From positions 2,015,510 through 2,079,509 of the forward strand of contig NC_029526.1 of assembly GCF_001577835.2 (NCBI RefSeq): a stretch of 64,000 bases of DNA, written 5' to 3'. This DNA comes from Coturnix japonica (taxonomy: Eukaryota > Chordata > Aves > Galliformes > Phasianidae). A program made the position numbers and the translations under genes. A model generated the notes under the pieces. That model ran no database searches, had not been told where the DNA came from, and worked only from the letters and a program-made list of their open reading frames with translations. Within the stretch, counting starts at the first letter, position 1. Each line of letters opens with the position of its first letter. Shown in pieces: positions 48,701-58,894 of the stretch.

Positions 48701-51700
48701 CTCTTCTGATTTTGCTTTGATCCTTGGTCACTGTCTTCTGGGGCAGTCCAGAGAGCCTGGATCTGATGCTGACACTGCTGGACTGATGTAAAGTAAGATC
48801 CTGTCATGAAAACTTCTAATCCCCTTAGAAATTATGGGCCCCCAAAATACAAATAGCATAACCAGAGAGCGGGGCTTTGTTGCAACATCATGCACTACAC
48901 TAAGGAAGAGGAGTTACAAAGCAGAATGAATAAGACTGACTAAATAGCAGCATGCAGTACGGTATTCAAATAAAGCACAGCACCATCTTAACACTGCTTT
49001 CAACTTCATCAAAGGCAGAGAGGAACTGAAATCATTATTCTCCATTAATACTGTGACTTCAGGGCAGAAAAGGTATCTTTTCACACTGAATTTGTTATCC
49101 ATCTTGATTTAGTCACATTGTGCATACACAATTTTTAATTACACGAGCTCACATCTATTTTTGGCAGAATCTCTGCTTCATTCAGTCCATGGAGCAGAAA
49201 TGCAGAGGAACTCACCAGAATGAATGACACCTACTAGTTCCAAAAGAGGAGCAGAGACTGAATCAAAATGCATTTTTCAAGACTAGCTCTGTGAGAAAGA
49301 ATGGCAGAAACAAACAACGCTCAAGAGAAAACTGAGCTTGCAAACTGAGTGGGCTATTATTAAGCTAATAAGAGAAGTAAACAGAGAGGTTTGGAGGAGA
49401 GAAGGGGAGGAATTTAGGCATTAACTTGCCCTGCCCCTGAGAGGCACATCTGTAGGCACAAGGACCACAGTCCTCCTTCCCTTAGAGTGAACTGTAAAAG
49501 CGATAAAACCGATGCTATAGTCTGGATTGCAAACAGTATTTCTAATAACCAAAATGAAAATAGAAGCAGATCTGAAGTTTACAATCCTTTTTTACCTCAC
49601 CAAGTGTAATTTGTTGCATGAACTCCTGTTATTACATGGGGTTGGATTCAGCAATTTCCAAGAAATTCTTCTAAGTCACACTTAAGTGTGTAGCAAGTGT
49701 TTCATGAATGTTTCTTGTTTGAGGGAATATTGCCACGTTGCTAAAACCTGTTGTGGTTTAGACGGGAATTCTGTTAAAATTGCTGGAATTTCTTGCATTT
49801 GGAGTTCCCTAGATGGCAATTTACCGCTGTTTTTATCAACCACAAAATCTCCCTTTGCTGCAGTGAGCAGGGTCTGGCCCCACATAGCAATTCAAGCACT
49901 GAAATGTACAAGTTAATGAGTCCTTCCAGTCTCGATGAGGCAAGAGATATCTACACAGCCCAGAGGCTCTCTCTGCTGATAAGAAAACTGAAAAAACAGA
50001 GGGCTGATTTTCTCCAAGTCACAAACTGCATCCATAGCAGATCTCGGAGCTGTTCTGAGCTCAGCCTGCACTTCCATACATCATCCTTTCAACGCCTGCT
50101 GCCACGCATGCCTGCAGGAGGATGCTGGGGCTGATGACCTTGTCCTGCAGCAATTCTGACTGACCTGGGGCTCCCCTTCCCGTGGCTTCGGTTCATGTGG
50201 CAGCAGGGTGATGAGGCACATCAACATGTTCAGCAGCTCTTCAACTAAGAGCAAGGGGTGGTTTGTTTTTTCTCTTTAATGGTAGTTTAAAGTATAGATA
50301 AAGTATAGGATACAGGAGAAAATAAAAGCAACAAAACTACAAACAACAACACTCCAGTAAACTTTTCCATTCTCAGATATCACTGCACAATTTGGATGGT
50401 GCTATTACATCCATCTTTATCTTCACACAGCAAGTCCTGTACAGCACTGTATCTAAAACAGAGTCAGTTCAATCAAGTGATTTCATTCACTATAATTCAT
50501 TTAACTTTACTGAATGCCAGCTGTGTCTGTTGCTCTCTCCTTCTCTTGTGTCAGTGCATACACACAAAAGAACTGCAGTATGCTCCACTTAGTCTGTTCT
50601 TATCTAGCCTGTCCCAGACAGAAACCCAGAGGGCCACTAATAGCACGGCTGATAGGAGGAATATCATTGGCTGTGAGTTTCTGAAGTGCCAGTGATTTAT
50701 GAGTTGTTCGGCAGATGGAGCTGTTGCAGTGCACACCACGAGCTGCCAACTAGGCCAACTAGAGCGTTCAAAACAAGTATCTGCCTGAGGGTGTTTGCAA
50801 ATAAATCCTCAGCTGTATCCAGGTAAACTTATGTCATCCAGGCAACTACATGCGCTTTTAGCAAATTGACTGGCTTGCTTAGAATCTCCTAGAGATGATT
50901 TTTAGGCCGGTGGGATCATTAGTATTTATACATTAGTATCACAACCTAAGCTTTTAATTTTAATGTGCAGTTGAAATCTGGCAAGCCCTCAAACCATGCC
51001 TGCTCCATTATTAGGGTACATAAAGACCTGCCTTTGCCACAAGTCAGCTTCCTTTGGCTGCCACTGGTGCAGAAATCCATGTTTTCTAAAGGTCAGATGT
51101 CACTACTGTGAAAATGGCAATTGTGGAATTGTTACGTTGCAGGATATGCTCTTGGATAACAGAGTGAGGGTTTCAGAATATTCACATATATGTACGTTGG
51201 GGAAGGGAATAAAAATAAGAATACAATAATTCAGCTTTCAAGAAATGTTCATTTAGGAGTATGACTCTTTATAGGTTCTAGGAAGATAAATACGATCATA
51301 AACTTAGGCATAAACCAGCAAGCGATTCATGGCACAATTAGAATTTGAGATAAATGGATTAATAATCTCCTACCCAAGCATCTAATTAAGAAGAGTCTGC
51401 ATTCATCAAAGACTTTTGTTGACATTATACATTACTGAAGGGGAATGAGGATTTACTTTCTCCTTAGTATGCAAATTCATTACCATTTTCCCTGATGGTA
51501 GCTATACACACATGCAGGAGCCAGGGAATATTACATCTAGTAGAGGAGATTAGAATGCCTTCAAGAATTGACCCCTTATACCCTGTGTGCTGCATAATCT
51601 ACACAAGAATAGCTTAGCAAGTCTGCCCTATGTACTTTAAAACGCTTTCCCATTTTCAGTATTAAAGATAGCATATTCTGATTCTGCAGCTCTTGGTCTA

Positions 51701-52041
51701 CAGTTCCATAGTTCCATTTACATCAGCTCCAGGCCATCATGCCAGTGCACTGCTGGGCTGATGGTAAGGCAATGCAACACTTACAGTCCAAACCAATCTC
51801 TCACCTGGAGCTGCAGCTTTCATTCCACAAACATTCACAGCAGGTGATGCCATCAGTGGAGACAAGCTCAGGGACTGCAGATCAAACCTATGATGTCAGA
51901 GCCATGAACCTGCAGAGGACACAGACAGCGTTAGCACATTATCCAAGGGTAACAAAACCTTATGTCTAACATGCTATCAATTCATATGAATCTGCAGTTC
52001 ATATAGAGTTGTCTCTGTAGTCCAGGATTGACCCTTCAGCC

Positions 52042-52061
52042 TTTTTTTTTTTTTTTTTTTT
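52042..52061. repeat. T20 homopolymer
   Basis: An uninterrupted run of 20 T. It might be the tail of an old minus-strand retroposed copy, but no body is recognised next to it. Confidence 0.9.
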
Positions 52062-52469
52062 GCTGAATTTGGAATATTCACACCCATTTACTGAATTAGT
52101 GAAGGGAATCAATACCATCTCTCTCATCTCAGGAAAATGAGTTTCCACAATACATCAACTCTAAAACTTAAATTGACAATTGAAACACGGTGTTTTTAAG
52201 TGTGTCATTCCTAATTAGCTCTGCAGATACAGCTATTTTGGTCTGGGCAGTCTGAGCAAACTGTGATCGTGTCATTATTTCCTCCACTAATTGTTAGTAA
52301 GGAAATTGAATGCAGGGGAAAATTTAAAAGTGAAGGGACATTTTAGGTCATTTTGTTAGATCTTTATCATCAGGGTTTGACTCACACTTCAATACCATTT
52401 CAGATATGCTAACCAGCTCCACTTTAGCATCCCTTGTTGAAAAGGGGCAAGGAATTGCACAGAGAAGCA

Positions 52470-52548
52470 AGAATCACAGAACGAGTTGGGTTGGAAGGGA
52501 CCTTCAAGCTCACCAAGTTCCAACCCCCAACCATAGGCATACACAGAG
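52470..52548 (-). mobile_element. CR1 LINE 3'-end fragment
   Basis: On the plus strand the sequence begins AGAATCACAGAACGAGTTGG and continues GTTGGAAGGGACCTTCAAG and CCAAGTTCCAACCCCC. This is the familiar reverse complement of the avian CR1 3' end, so the element runs on the minus strand. Only the last 80 bp or so survive, as is usual for CR1. Confidence 0.85.
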
Positions 52549-54544
52549 GATTATTAATCAGAAAAGATTTCACTCTTTTTAAGGACTGTCAACTGTAATA
52601 TTGTAACACTGTAATATTACAATACACTGTCAACAACAAAAATTTACCGGATAGAACTGCACATTCCTTAGCAGATTTCTATTTATGCCATGGAGGTATT
52701 TGGCCCTGAAACTCCACTGTGAGGAGCAGATAGATTTTTAAACCCCATACTATGAAAAGAAGGTCTAAAACCATCATTCATCTCAATGAGATTACTCTGG
52801 GTTTGCCAAACTTTCCCCACTGATAGTGCTCTCCTGTTACGTTACTGGCTCTGCTGGCAAATACAGGACTACAAGAAAATGGTAAAATCAATGGATACGC
52901 AGGCTCTCCTAGAGGAGATTAAAACTCTGCCAAAAATCCACATCTGGGTTTGTGTGATAAAACCCGGCACTGAGTACAGCCCACAGACATGTATTCACTT
53001 ATAGAATCTCACACAGGATTCTGTTGCTTTGATTCCAATATCCTTGGATACTGAGCTGATGAAGCTTGCACACTGTTGACTTATTGGCAATGAGCTGTAT
53101 CACTGACCAGCTACAGGGGTGTTCCATGAAAGCTAAGATAGATTTCATGGCATCAAGGAGTATATTTCCTCTGGGCATTGAGTATCGTTTTGTTGAATGG
53201 CATTGGAGTGCATGCAACTGAACTGGAAGAGCATCACTCCCATTGTTTCCCTATGGCATTTAATGGGAACTTCGAGATGTAACAAAAAGGAAACTGCTGA
53301 CATTTACTGTTTCAGACTGTGGGAAGGGCTCATTGCTTTGTTCAGTCGCTTGAGTATATTTCAGGCAGGAAAGGGTCTCCCTGTGAAGAACAAACACAGC
53401 ATTTCTCTTTCATCCACACCACGTGAGTGTTCTACTTACATCATCACAGCCACCCCGAGACATCAAAAGTGTCAGAGATCCCATCAAGAGCTACTTGTCT
53501 AACTGTGGCTATTCACCTACCAGCAAAACTATACAGGTAACAATTCCTTGAAGATCACTGAATCCACTTCCTTATGAACAGGAATTCATGCAGTGAGTGA
53601 CATTAGGGAAGAAAACACTGGAAAGTACTAGAACTGCTTCAGTGCTCCCTTTGATGGCTAAAAACACTGTCTGCAACACCAATTATAGCATGCAGTTTAT
53701 CTTCTCTCTTCAGCGTTCCTTTTTAGAATGTACATCTTCCTTACAAATTCAAGCTGTCCTCAATTGCAGAATCTGCTCCTGAGAGCAATATTTATGCATC
53801 TGACATAGCACTCTGTTCTCTTACTGGTAATCCTGCTGAAGCCAATTGGCTTACCTCAGTTATTTGCCTGCATTTGCACAACAAAGGGATTGCAAAAGCT
53901 CGTGTCACAAATCCAGCATGACATTATTACTTACAAATAAGAACTCTCTGCCACAGGCGAAACAAGCAGTTCGGAAATGCAAATCTGTTCCTGAGAGTGG
54001 AAGTGCTGGAGGGAAAGGAGCAACCCAGGCAGTGTCAGGAAAGGATTTAGGGTAATGGCTCCGGCTGTGGGGTCAGATCAGACAGGAGGCAACCCAGCCT
54101 TCCCTCAGTGCTCCCAGCCATGTCCCTGCAGTTTCCTCAGCTGTCTTACTTCATGTATTTAATGCTATTTACGTTGAAACAGGCCCAGCTGTGCAGTATG
54201 ATGAGCTCTCTGCAGAGCCCATTGAGGCTGCCCCAAGCCTTCAGTTCTCTCTACCTCACTTTGCCATCTCACACCACAACCTGATGCACTTGAAGAAAGG
54301 GATTTTCTTTATGTACCGCACCCTACAAGAACGTATTCCCTTTACATCCCTCCTTGCTCACAGCGCAAATCTGGCATTTCCATGTGAGGATCTGCCCTCC
54401 AAACTCGATGAAGAAGGGATTATTTTCACTAAGCCATCATCAAACCCTTGTGTTTTATTTCTCTCAGTGAATTAATGCAGGGTTTAATAAGGTTCCACCA
54501 ACCAGCTTTAGCTGGGCTCTGACTGACTGGGCTCACCTCACACA

Positions 54545-54600
54545 GCACCGCCCGTTCCCGCCTCCGCGGCGGGCGGGAATTCTCCGCGCATGCGCAGCGC
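54545..54600 (+). promoter_or_regulatory. GINS3: GINS3 promoter core with E2F-like and NRF1-like sites
   Basis: Within a CpG-rich block just upstream of GINS3 lie TTCCCGCC (54555-54562) and its inverse GGCGGGAA (54572-54579), both E2F-type, and CGCGCATGCGCA (54585-54596), a full NRF1 consensus. E2F control is known for replication genes, so the pair fits. There is no TATA box. The CpG-rich zone runs from about 54540 to 54900. Confidence 0.65.
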
Positions 54601-54649
54601 TGCCCGCTGGCGGCTGAGCGGGAGAGGCCGCGCTCCCACAGAGCTGAAC

Positions 54650-54829
54650 ATGGCGGGGGCGTATTTCCCTGTGGGCCCCGGGTTGGGTCCCGAGGAGAAC
54701 TTCTTATCGCTGGACGACATCTTGATGTCTCAAGAGAAGCTGCCCAGCCGAGCCGAGAGCAACCTGCCCCGCATGGCCTTCGCTCTGGGCCAGGGGACCG
54801 GCGCCGGTTCCGGGGATTGCATCCCTGAG
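54650..54829 (+). CDS. GINS3: GINS3 coding exon 1
   Basis: This exon encodes MAGAYFPVGPGLGPEENF to GDCIPE, 60 codons. Donor is GAG then GTGAAG, phase 0. Confidence 0.95.
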
Positions 54830-57501
54830 GTGAAGGAGTGCTGGGAGAGCGAGGCGCGGAGCGGGGCGGCCATAGGGGGGTATTGTGAGGGGGGGCGTTT
54901 TGTTCTGCTTTTGAGGTGGATATAAAGAGCCGAGTACTGCAGTAATAAGTATAAAACAGCAATAATTAGTGCCTCTGAATAGCGGCTGCTTTATCACAGT
55001 TAGAGCTATAGAGCCCTTAGAGTTGGAAGAGACCTTTAAAGGCCAACAGGGCCTGATCCAGCCTGGCATCACCAGCCTCCAGGGATGGGGCAGCCACCAT
55101 CTCTCTGGTCAGATATATAATAATACCATATAATACCAGGTCTTCACTATGAAAGCTTCCTGTCAGCTTTGAGGGCTCATCCATACGTGTTTTCTTAGGA
55201 ACAACCTTTACCTTTCTCTCTTCACACAGGGCTCAAAGCTGGAGCTCCCAATGTGGCTGGCCAAGGGGCTGCACGACAGCAAGAGGAGGCTGATCTCTGT
55301 GGAGCTGCCGAAGATCTACAGGGAGGCGTGGAGGACGGTGTTCAGCGCTGATGCCAACGTGGTTGATTTGCATAAAATGGGGCCATACTACTATGGATTT
55401 GGCTCCCAGCTCCTGAACTTCGACAACCCAGAGAACCCCGAGATAGCTCAGACTATCCTGCAGGCAAGTATTAGAGCTGAGGCCTGAAGTTTGTCTTTGT
55501 GTTTGTATATCTTCTTGTTCCCAGTTGCCCAGCAGACTGCAGGAAAAATATCTTGCTCCAATTCAGGTGACTTCATAATGGATTCATGATTTCTAGATCA
55601 AATGATATGACCCTTTTGGGGAATGGTGCAGCCTATTAATGTCAGTGGAAGCCTCAAGTGCCCATCCAAGAGTGGGATTTTAACCTGGAGTTGCCATGCT
55701 GTAAATATATTTCAGAAAATCCTGTAAAACAGGACTAAAGGGGGTACAGCTGTATTTAATTTGTCCCCCTGCTGCAAGGCAGAACCTATTTACCCTATTT
55801 TTTGTTTTTTTAACCTGTTTTTAAAGCTCTCTTCATATTGTCCTGAGCAACTGTTCCATTGCTTCACCATAGGCTTAAACAGAATCTGTTTCACAGCAAT
55901 ACAAGCTCTGTTCTGTTTGCCTCACACAAAGTAAATGCTGAGAACAGATTATTCTCTTCCTTTCTGAAGAAGGCTATTATGTATTTGAACATTGGTTTTC
56001 TTCACTCTGGGATAAATGGACCCAATTCATTTGGTACCTCACTATGTGTCATGCTTCCTAACCTCGGATCACTGCTGGTATTTTTCCAGTTCAGTTCCAT
56101 CTGCTTTGACAGGCAGCATCTTGAGCAGCACATCTTCCTGCTTTGTGCCCTTGGAAGCAGAAAGACTCCTCTGTGAGTTTTCCAGGCCATTATGTTGTTT
56201 GCTCATCATGTCACAGCTTTTCTATTTTTCTCGATAGTGTGACATTGACACATTTGGTTTGCAGTCCATAGTGAGGTGGTAAAGCATATGCAGACCATCA
56301 TTCTTCGTCCTGCCTTTTTGTAGTAAATTACTTCTGCCTTAACGTAGAACCTTGCAGTAGTCCCAGCTAAATTACATCCGATGATTTTCAGGCCATATTT
56401 CTAGTTTGCCAGGATTACTTGTGAATTATTGTTTTTGTCCACAGTCATCCCTCCTCCTATTCCTGCATGTTGTTTGCTAACCTAATAAACACAATTTCTA
56501 TTCCATTAATTAAGTTTATTCATTAAATTATCAAATATTACTCCTTCCTTAGAGTGCTCTACCGAGGGCTTGCTTTCTGCTTTGAGGAGGTGATCACACC
56601 TTTTTTCATCTCTTCCTTCTGTTAATGCATGTCTTAGCAAGAGAACCACTACAGCACACATCACTAGTTGACAAATATCAAAGCATGCAAGGTGCAGCTT
56701 GTTGAAAGCAAATGAAAGGAGCTGTGCTGTTTTACTTTAAAAGAAACACCACCATAAATAAGGCGTTGACTCCTTATTTTTGATTGGGAATAAAGCCTTT
56801 CAGTATATCCTTTTACTTTTTAAAATGTTATGTGTTAGTTGTAGATTTGAGCAGGGGGCAAGTGTTATTTCAGCATGCCAAATGCTCCTCAGTGATGACG
56901 TATCTTCTGGTCCATTCACAAGCTGCAGCTTGTCTGTTCCTACAGCAGCTGTTGTGGCACAAGATTCATTCCACTGGTTAAATGAGATGGAGTAGATGCT
57001 AATTGTGTTACACCCTCTCGTCTTCTCAAGCCTGTCGTTAGAGAGCAGGCAAATCTAATTCCATGCATGCTTCCTCTCTGCTATATCAGATATTCACTCT
57101 GCAAGCTCATGCAGGAAGTAGTTTGTCTTTGCAACCAGGATTAATTGGTGCTGTGTACAGCAGCCCTGGCAGACCAGCTGTAAGCATCTCCCATGTCTTG
57201 AAAGGTTTCTAGCATTCAAGCTGAAGCAGCCTCTGCTTTACGTGTCAATAACTCTGCTTATCTTCTTTAGACATTTATTAGCCGTTTCCGTCGTATCATG
57301 GACTCCTCTCAGAATGCCTACAACGAGGACACGTCAAGTCTGGTGGCTCGGCTGGATGAGTTAGAACGAGCCTTATTTCAAGCTGGCCAGAAGGGGCTGA
57401 ATGACTTCCAGTGCTGGGAAAAGGGACAGGCTTCACAAATCACAGTTTCCAGTCTGGTCCAGAATTACGGGAAAAGAAAATTTACAGACATGGATGGGTA
57501 A
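54650..57501 (+). CDS. GINS3: GINS3 (PSF3), GINS complex subunit 3 (three coding exons)
   Basis: The coding sequence joins 54650-54829, 55230-55463 and 57271-57501, giving 214 residues (216 in human). GINS3 is one of four subunits of the GINS tetramer, which with CDC45 and MCM2-7 forms the CMG helicase at replication forks in the nucleus. The N-terminal part (LGPEENFLSLDDILMSQEKL) is the small B-domain-like segment. Exon 2 (SKLELPMWLAKGL, VDLHKMGPYYYGFGSQLL) and exon 3 (FRRIMDSSQNAYNEDTSSL, FQCWEKGQASQIT) form the helical A domain and are near-identical to human. The start was chosen because human begins MSEAYF at the same place and the context AACATGG is good. The second intron has a GC donor. 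Exon 1 between residues 40 and 60 is the least conserved part. Confidence 0.97.
55002..55110 (-). mobile_element. CR1 LINE fragment in GINS3 intron 1
   Basis: The plus strand reads TTAGAGTTGGAAGAGACC then TTTAAAGGCCAACAGGG, then CCAGCCTGGCATCACC, CTCCAGGGATGGGGCAGC and CACCATCTCTCTGG. This matches the reverse complement of the CR1 3' region, with an internal deletion. It is old, by its divergence. Confidence 0.8.
55230..55463 (+). CDS. GINS3: GINS3 coding exon 2, ending at a GC donor
   Basis: This exon encodes GSKLELPMWLAKGLHDSK to EIAQTILQ, 78 codons. Acceptor is TTCACACAG. The donor reads CAG then GCAAGT: a GC-AG intron with otherwise ideal consensus. No nearby GT keeps the frame into exon 3. 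Confidence 0.95.
55464..57270 (+). other. GINS3: GINS3 intron 2 (1.8 kb, GC-AG)
   Basis: This intron starts GCAAGT and ends TTTAG. I saw no exon, RNA gene or recognisable repeat inside it. Confidence 0.85.
57271..57501 (+). CDS. GINS3: GINS3 coding exon 3 with stop
   Basis: This exon encodes TFISRFRRIMDSSQNAYN to RKFTDMDG and TAA. Acceptor is TCTTCTTTAG. Confidence 0.97.
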   Translation, partial: TFISRFRRIMDSSQNAYNEDTSSLVARLDELERALFQAGQKGLNDFQCWEKGQASQITVSSLVQNYGKRKFTDMDG

Positions 57502-58865
57502 AAGCCTGAAGAACAGGTGGCTGCAACAGAGGACACCGAGATAGATAGTCACAGAAAGGAAAGATGAATCAGCTTTGGGAAAGGACAGATTCCCAGTCCA
57601 TTAACAGGAGTTCTTTCCTAACATCTTCATATTAGCCTAGTGCAAATCTTGAAGGCAGATGGCAAGGATATTAAAAATAGATCACATCACATTGCTGGAT
57701 AGCCTTACAGCTTACTCATACCACCCATGAGGATCTGTGGTTATAGTGCTTGCTAAGTGGCTGAAAGGATGTGAGAGGATTTTCTAAAAGGGTAATTGAT
57801 ATTTATCATTCTTTAGCTTCCAAATTGATATTTGCAGTGCCAGATCTGTTTGGAAAACAAGTGTAATTGTTTATATTCCATCCTTTCCATACGAGCCTCC
57901 TGGGAACATCTGCTTCCAGCTTCCCTGTTCTTTGGAGAACCCCAGATATATGGAGGAAAAAAAAAAGTGCTAGAAACTACACTGCACTTTTCCCATTTCT
58001 TATACATTTAAGTTTAACAGATGCTCTCCATGAGACAGGGATCCCTTTCCTTGCTGATTTTTGTACACAGCATTAGTACTTCAGAGAACGCTTCTCCACC
58101 TGTGCAGATCTGAGGAGCTGCCTTGTCTTTTCTTTCCCTTCCAGCCTTTGTGGGATCAGTGCTGCAGGTGATGGAGGATGTTCCCATCTGCTGTGAGTGC
58201 CTTTTGTGATGGATGTGCTTCTGCAGCAAACGCTGAGCTCTTCCACTCATTTTACAGGAGCATCAAAAGTTAGTCTGGGCTGGTTTAAAAGCAGGTGCCT
58301 TAATGGAATTCATCCTCCGTTATCAACCTGTGTCATCTGTTTCCGCCATGTGAAAATCTACTTACTAAGTTCAGTTGGCAGTGGAGGGACAGAGCAAATG
58401 AACTGAGTTTCCTTCCTTCTGATCCATCTGCAAAGTGATTCTAGTAAATATTATCACTGCCAGTAGGAGAGACTGAAGCTGGTACTCGAACAGCCCAGCA
58501 TTTATCATCCTACCCCTTCCTGCTCCAGGAGTCACAAGGAGACAGCAGCGTTTCTGATGCAAGACCTTCAAGATCTGATGCACCAAGTCTTGTAGGAGTT
58601 GCTTGTCTTTGGAGGTGTACCTGGCCATCACATTCTTCAGACTAAAGACCTGCAGTGCAAATGATGCATGGTCATTCCTCTGAAGCTCTGCCCTGGAGGT
58701 CATGAGAGGGGGCAGGGTGTTGGCTTCAGCTCTGCTGGGGAGACTAACTGGAAACTGCCTCACAAAGTATTTGGAGTACATACAGGCTCAAATGCTGCTG
58801 TATGTAGTAGCCTAGACATTTTCCTGGAATATTTGTCTATTTTCTATTTCTGGATTTTTATGCTG

Positions 58866-58871
58866 AATAAA
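58866..58871 (+). promoter_or_regulatory. GINS3: GINS3 polyadenylation signal (AATAAA)
   Basis: This canonical AATAAA lies about 1.37 kb past the stop and is followed by GATTTTTAAG and then a GT-containing stretch. It would set the 3' UTR at about 57502-58890. Confidence 0.6.
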
Positions 58872-58894
58872 GATTTTTAAGGGGGAAGTTATTT

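Larger units (their letters stand above)
39680..54540. other. AT-richer interval between CCDC113 and GINS3, no recognised gene
   Basis: This is about 15 kb of lower-GC sequence. It holds AT microsatellites, a 34-bp palindrome and a short CR1 fragment, listed separately. By synteny the upstream exons of PRSS54 should lie here on the minus strand, but I could not place them. Several open frames of 90-165 codons lack ATG starts or homology. Confidence 0.65.

Noticed and set aside
54191-54475. A 94-codon plus-strand open frame just before the GINS3 promoter
   Set aside because: There is no homology and no splice or promoter support. GINS3 starts independently downstream in its own CpG island.
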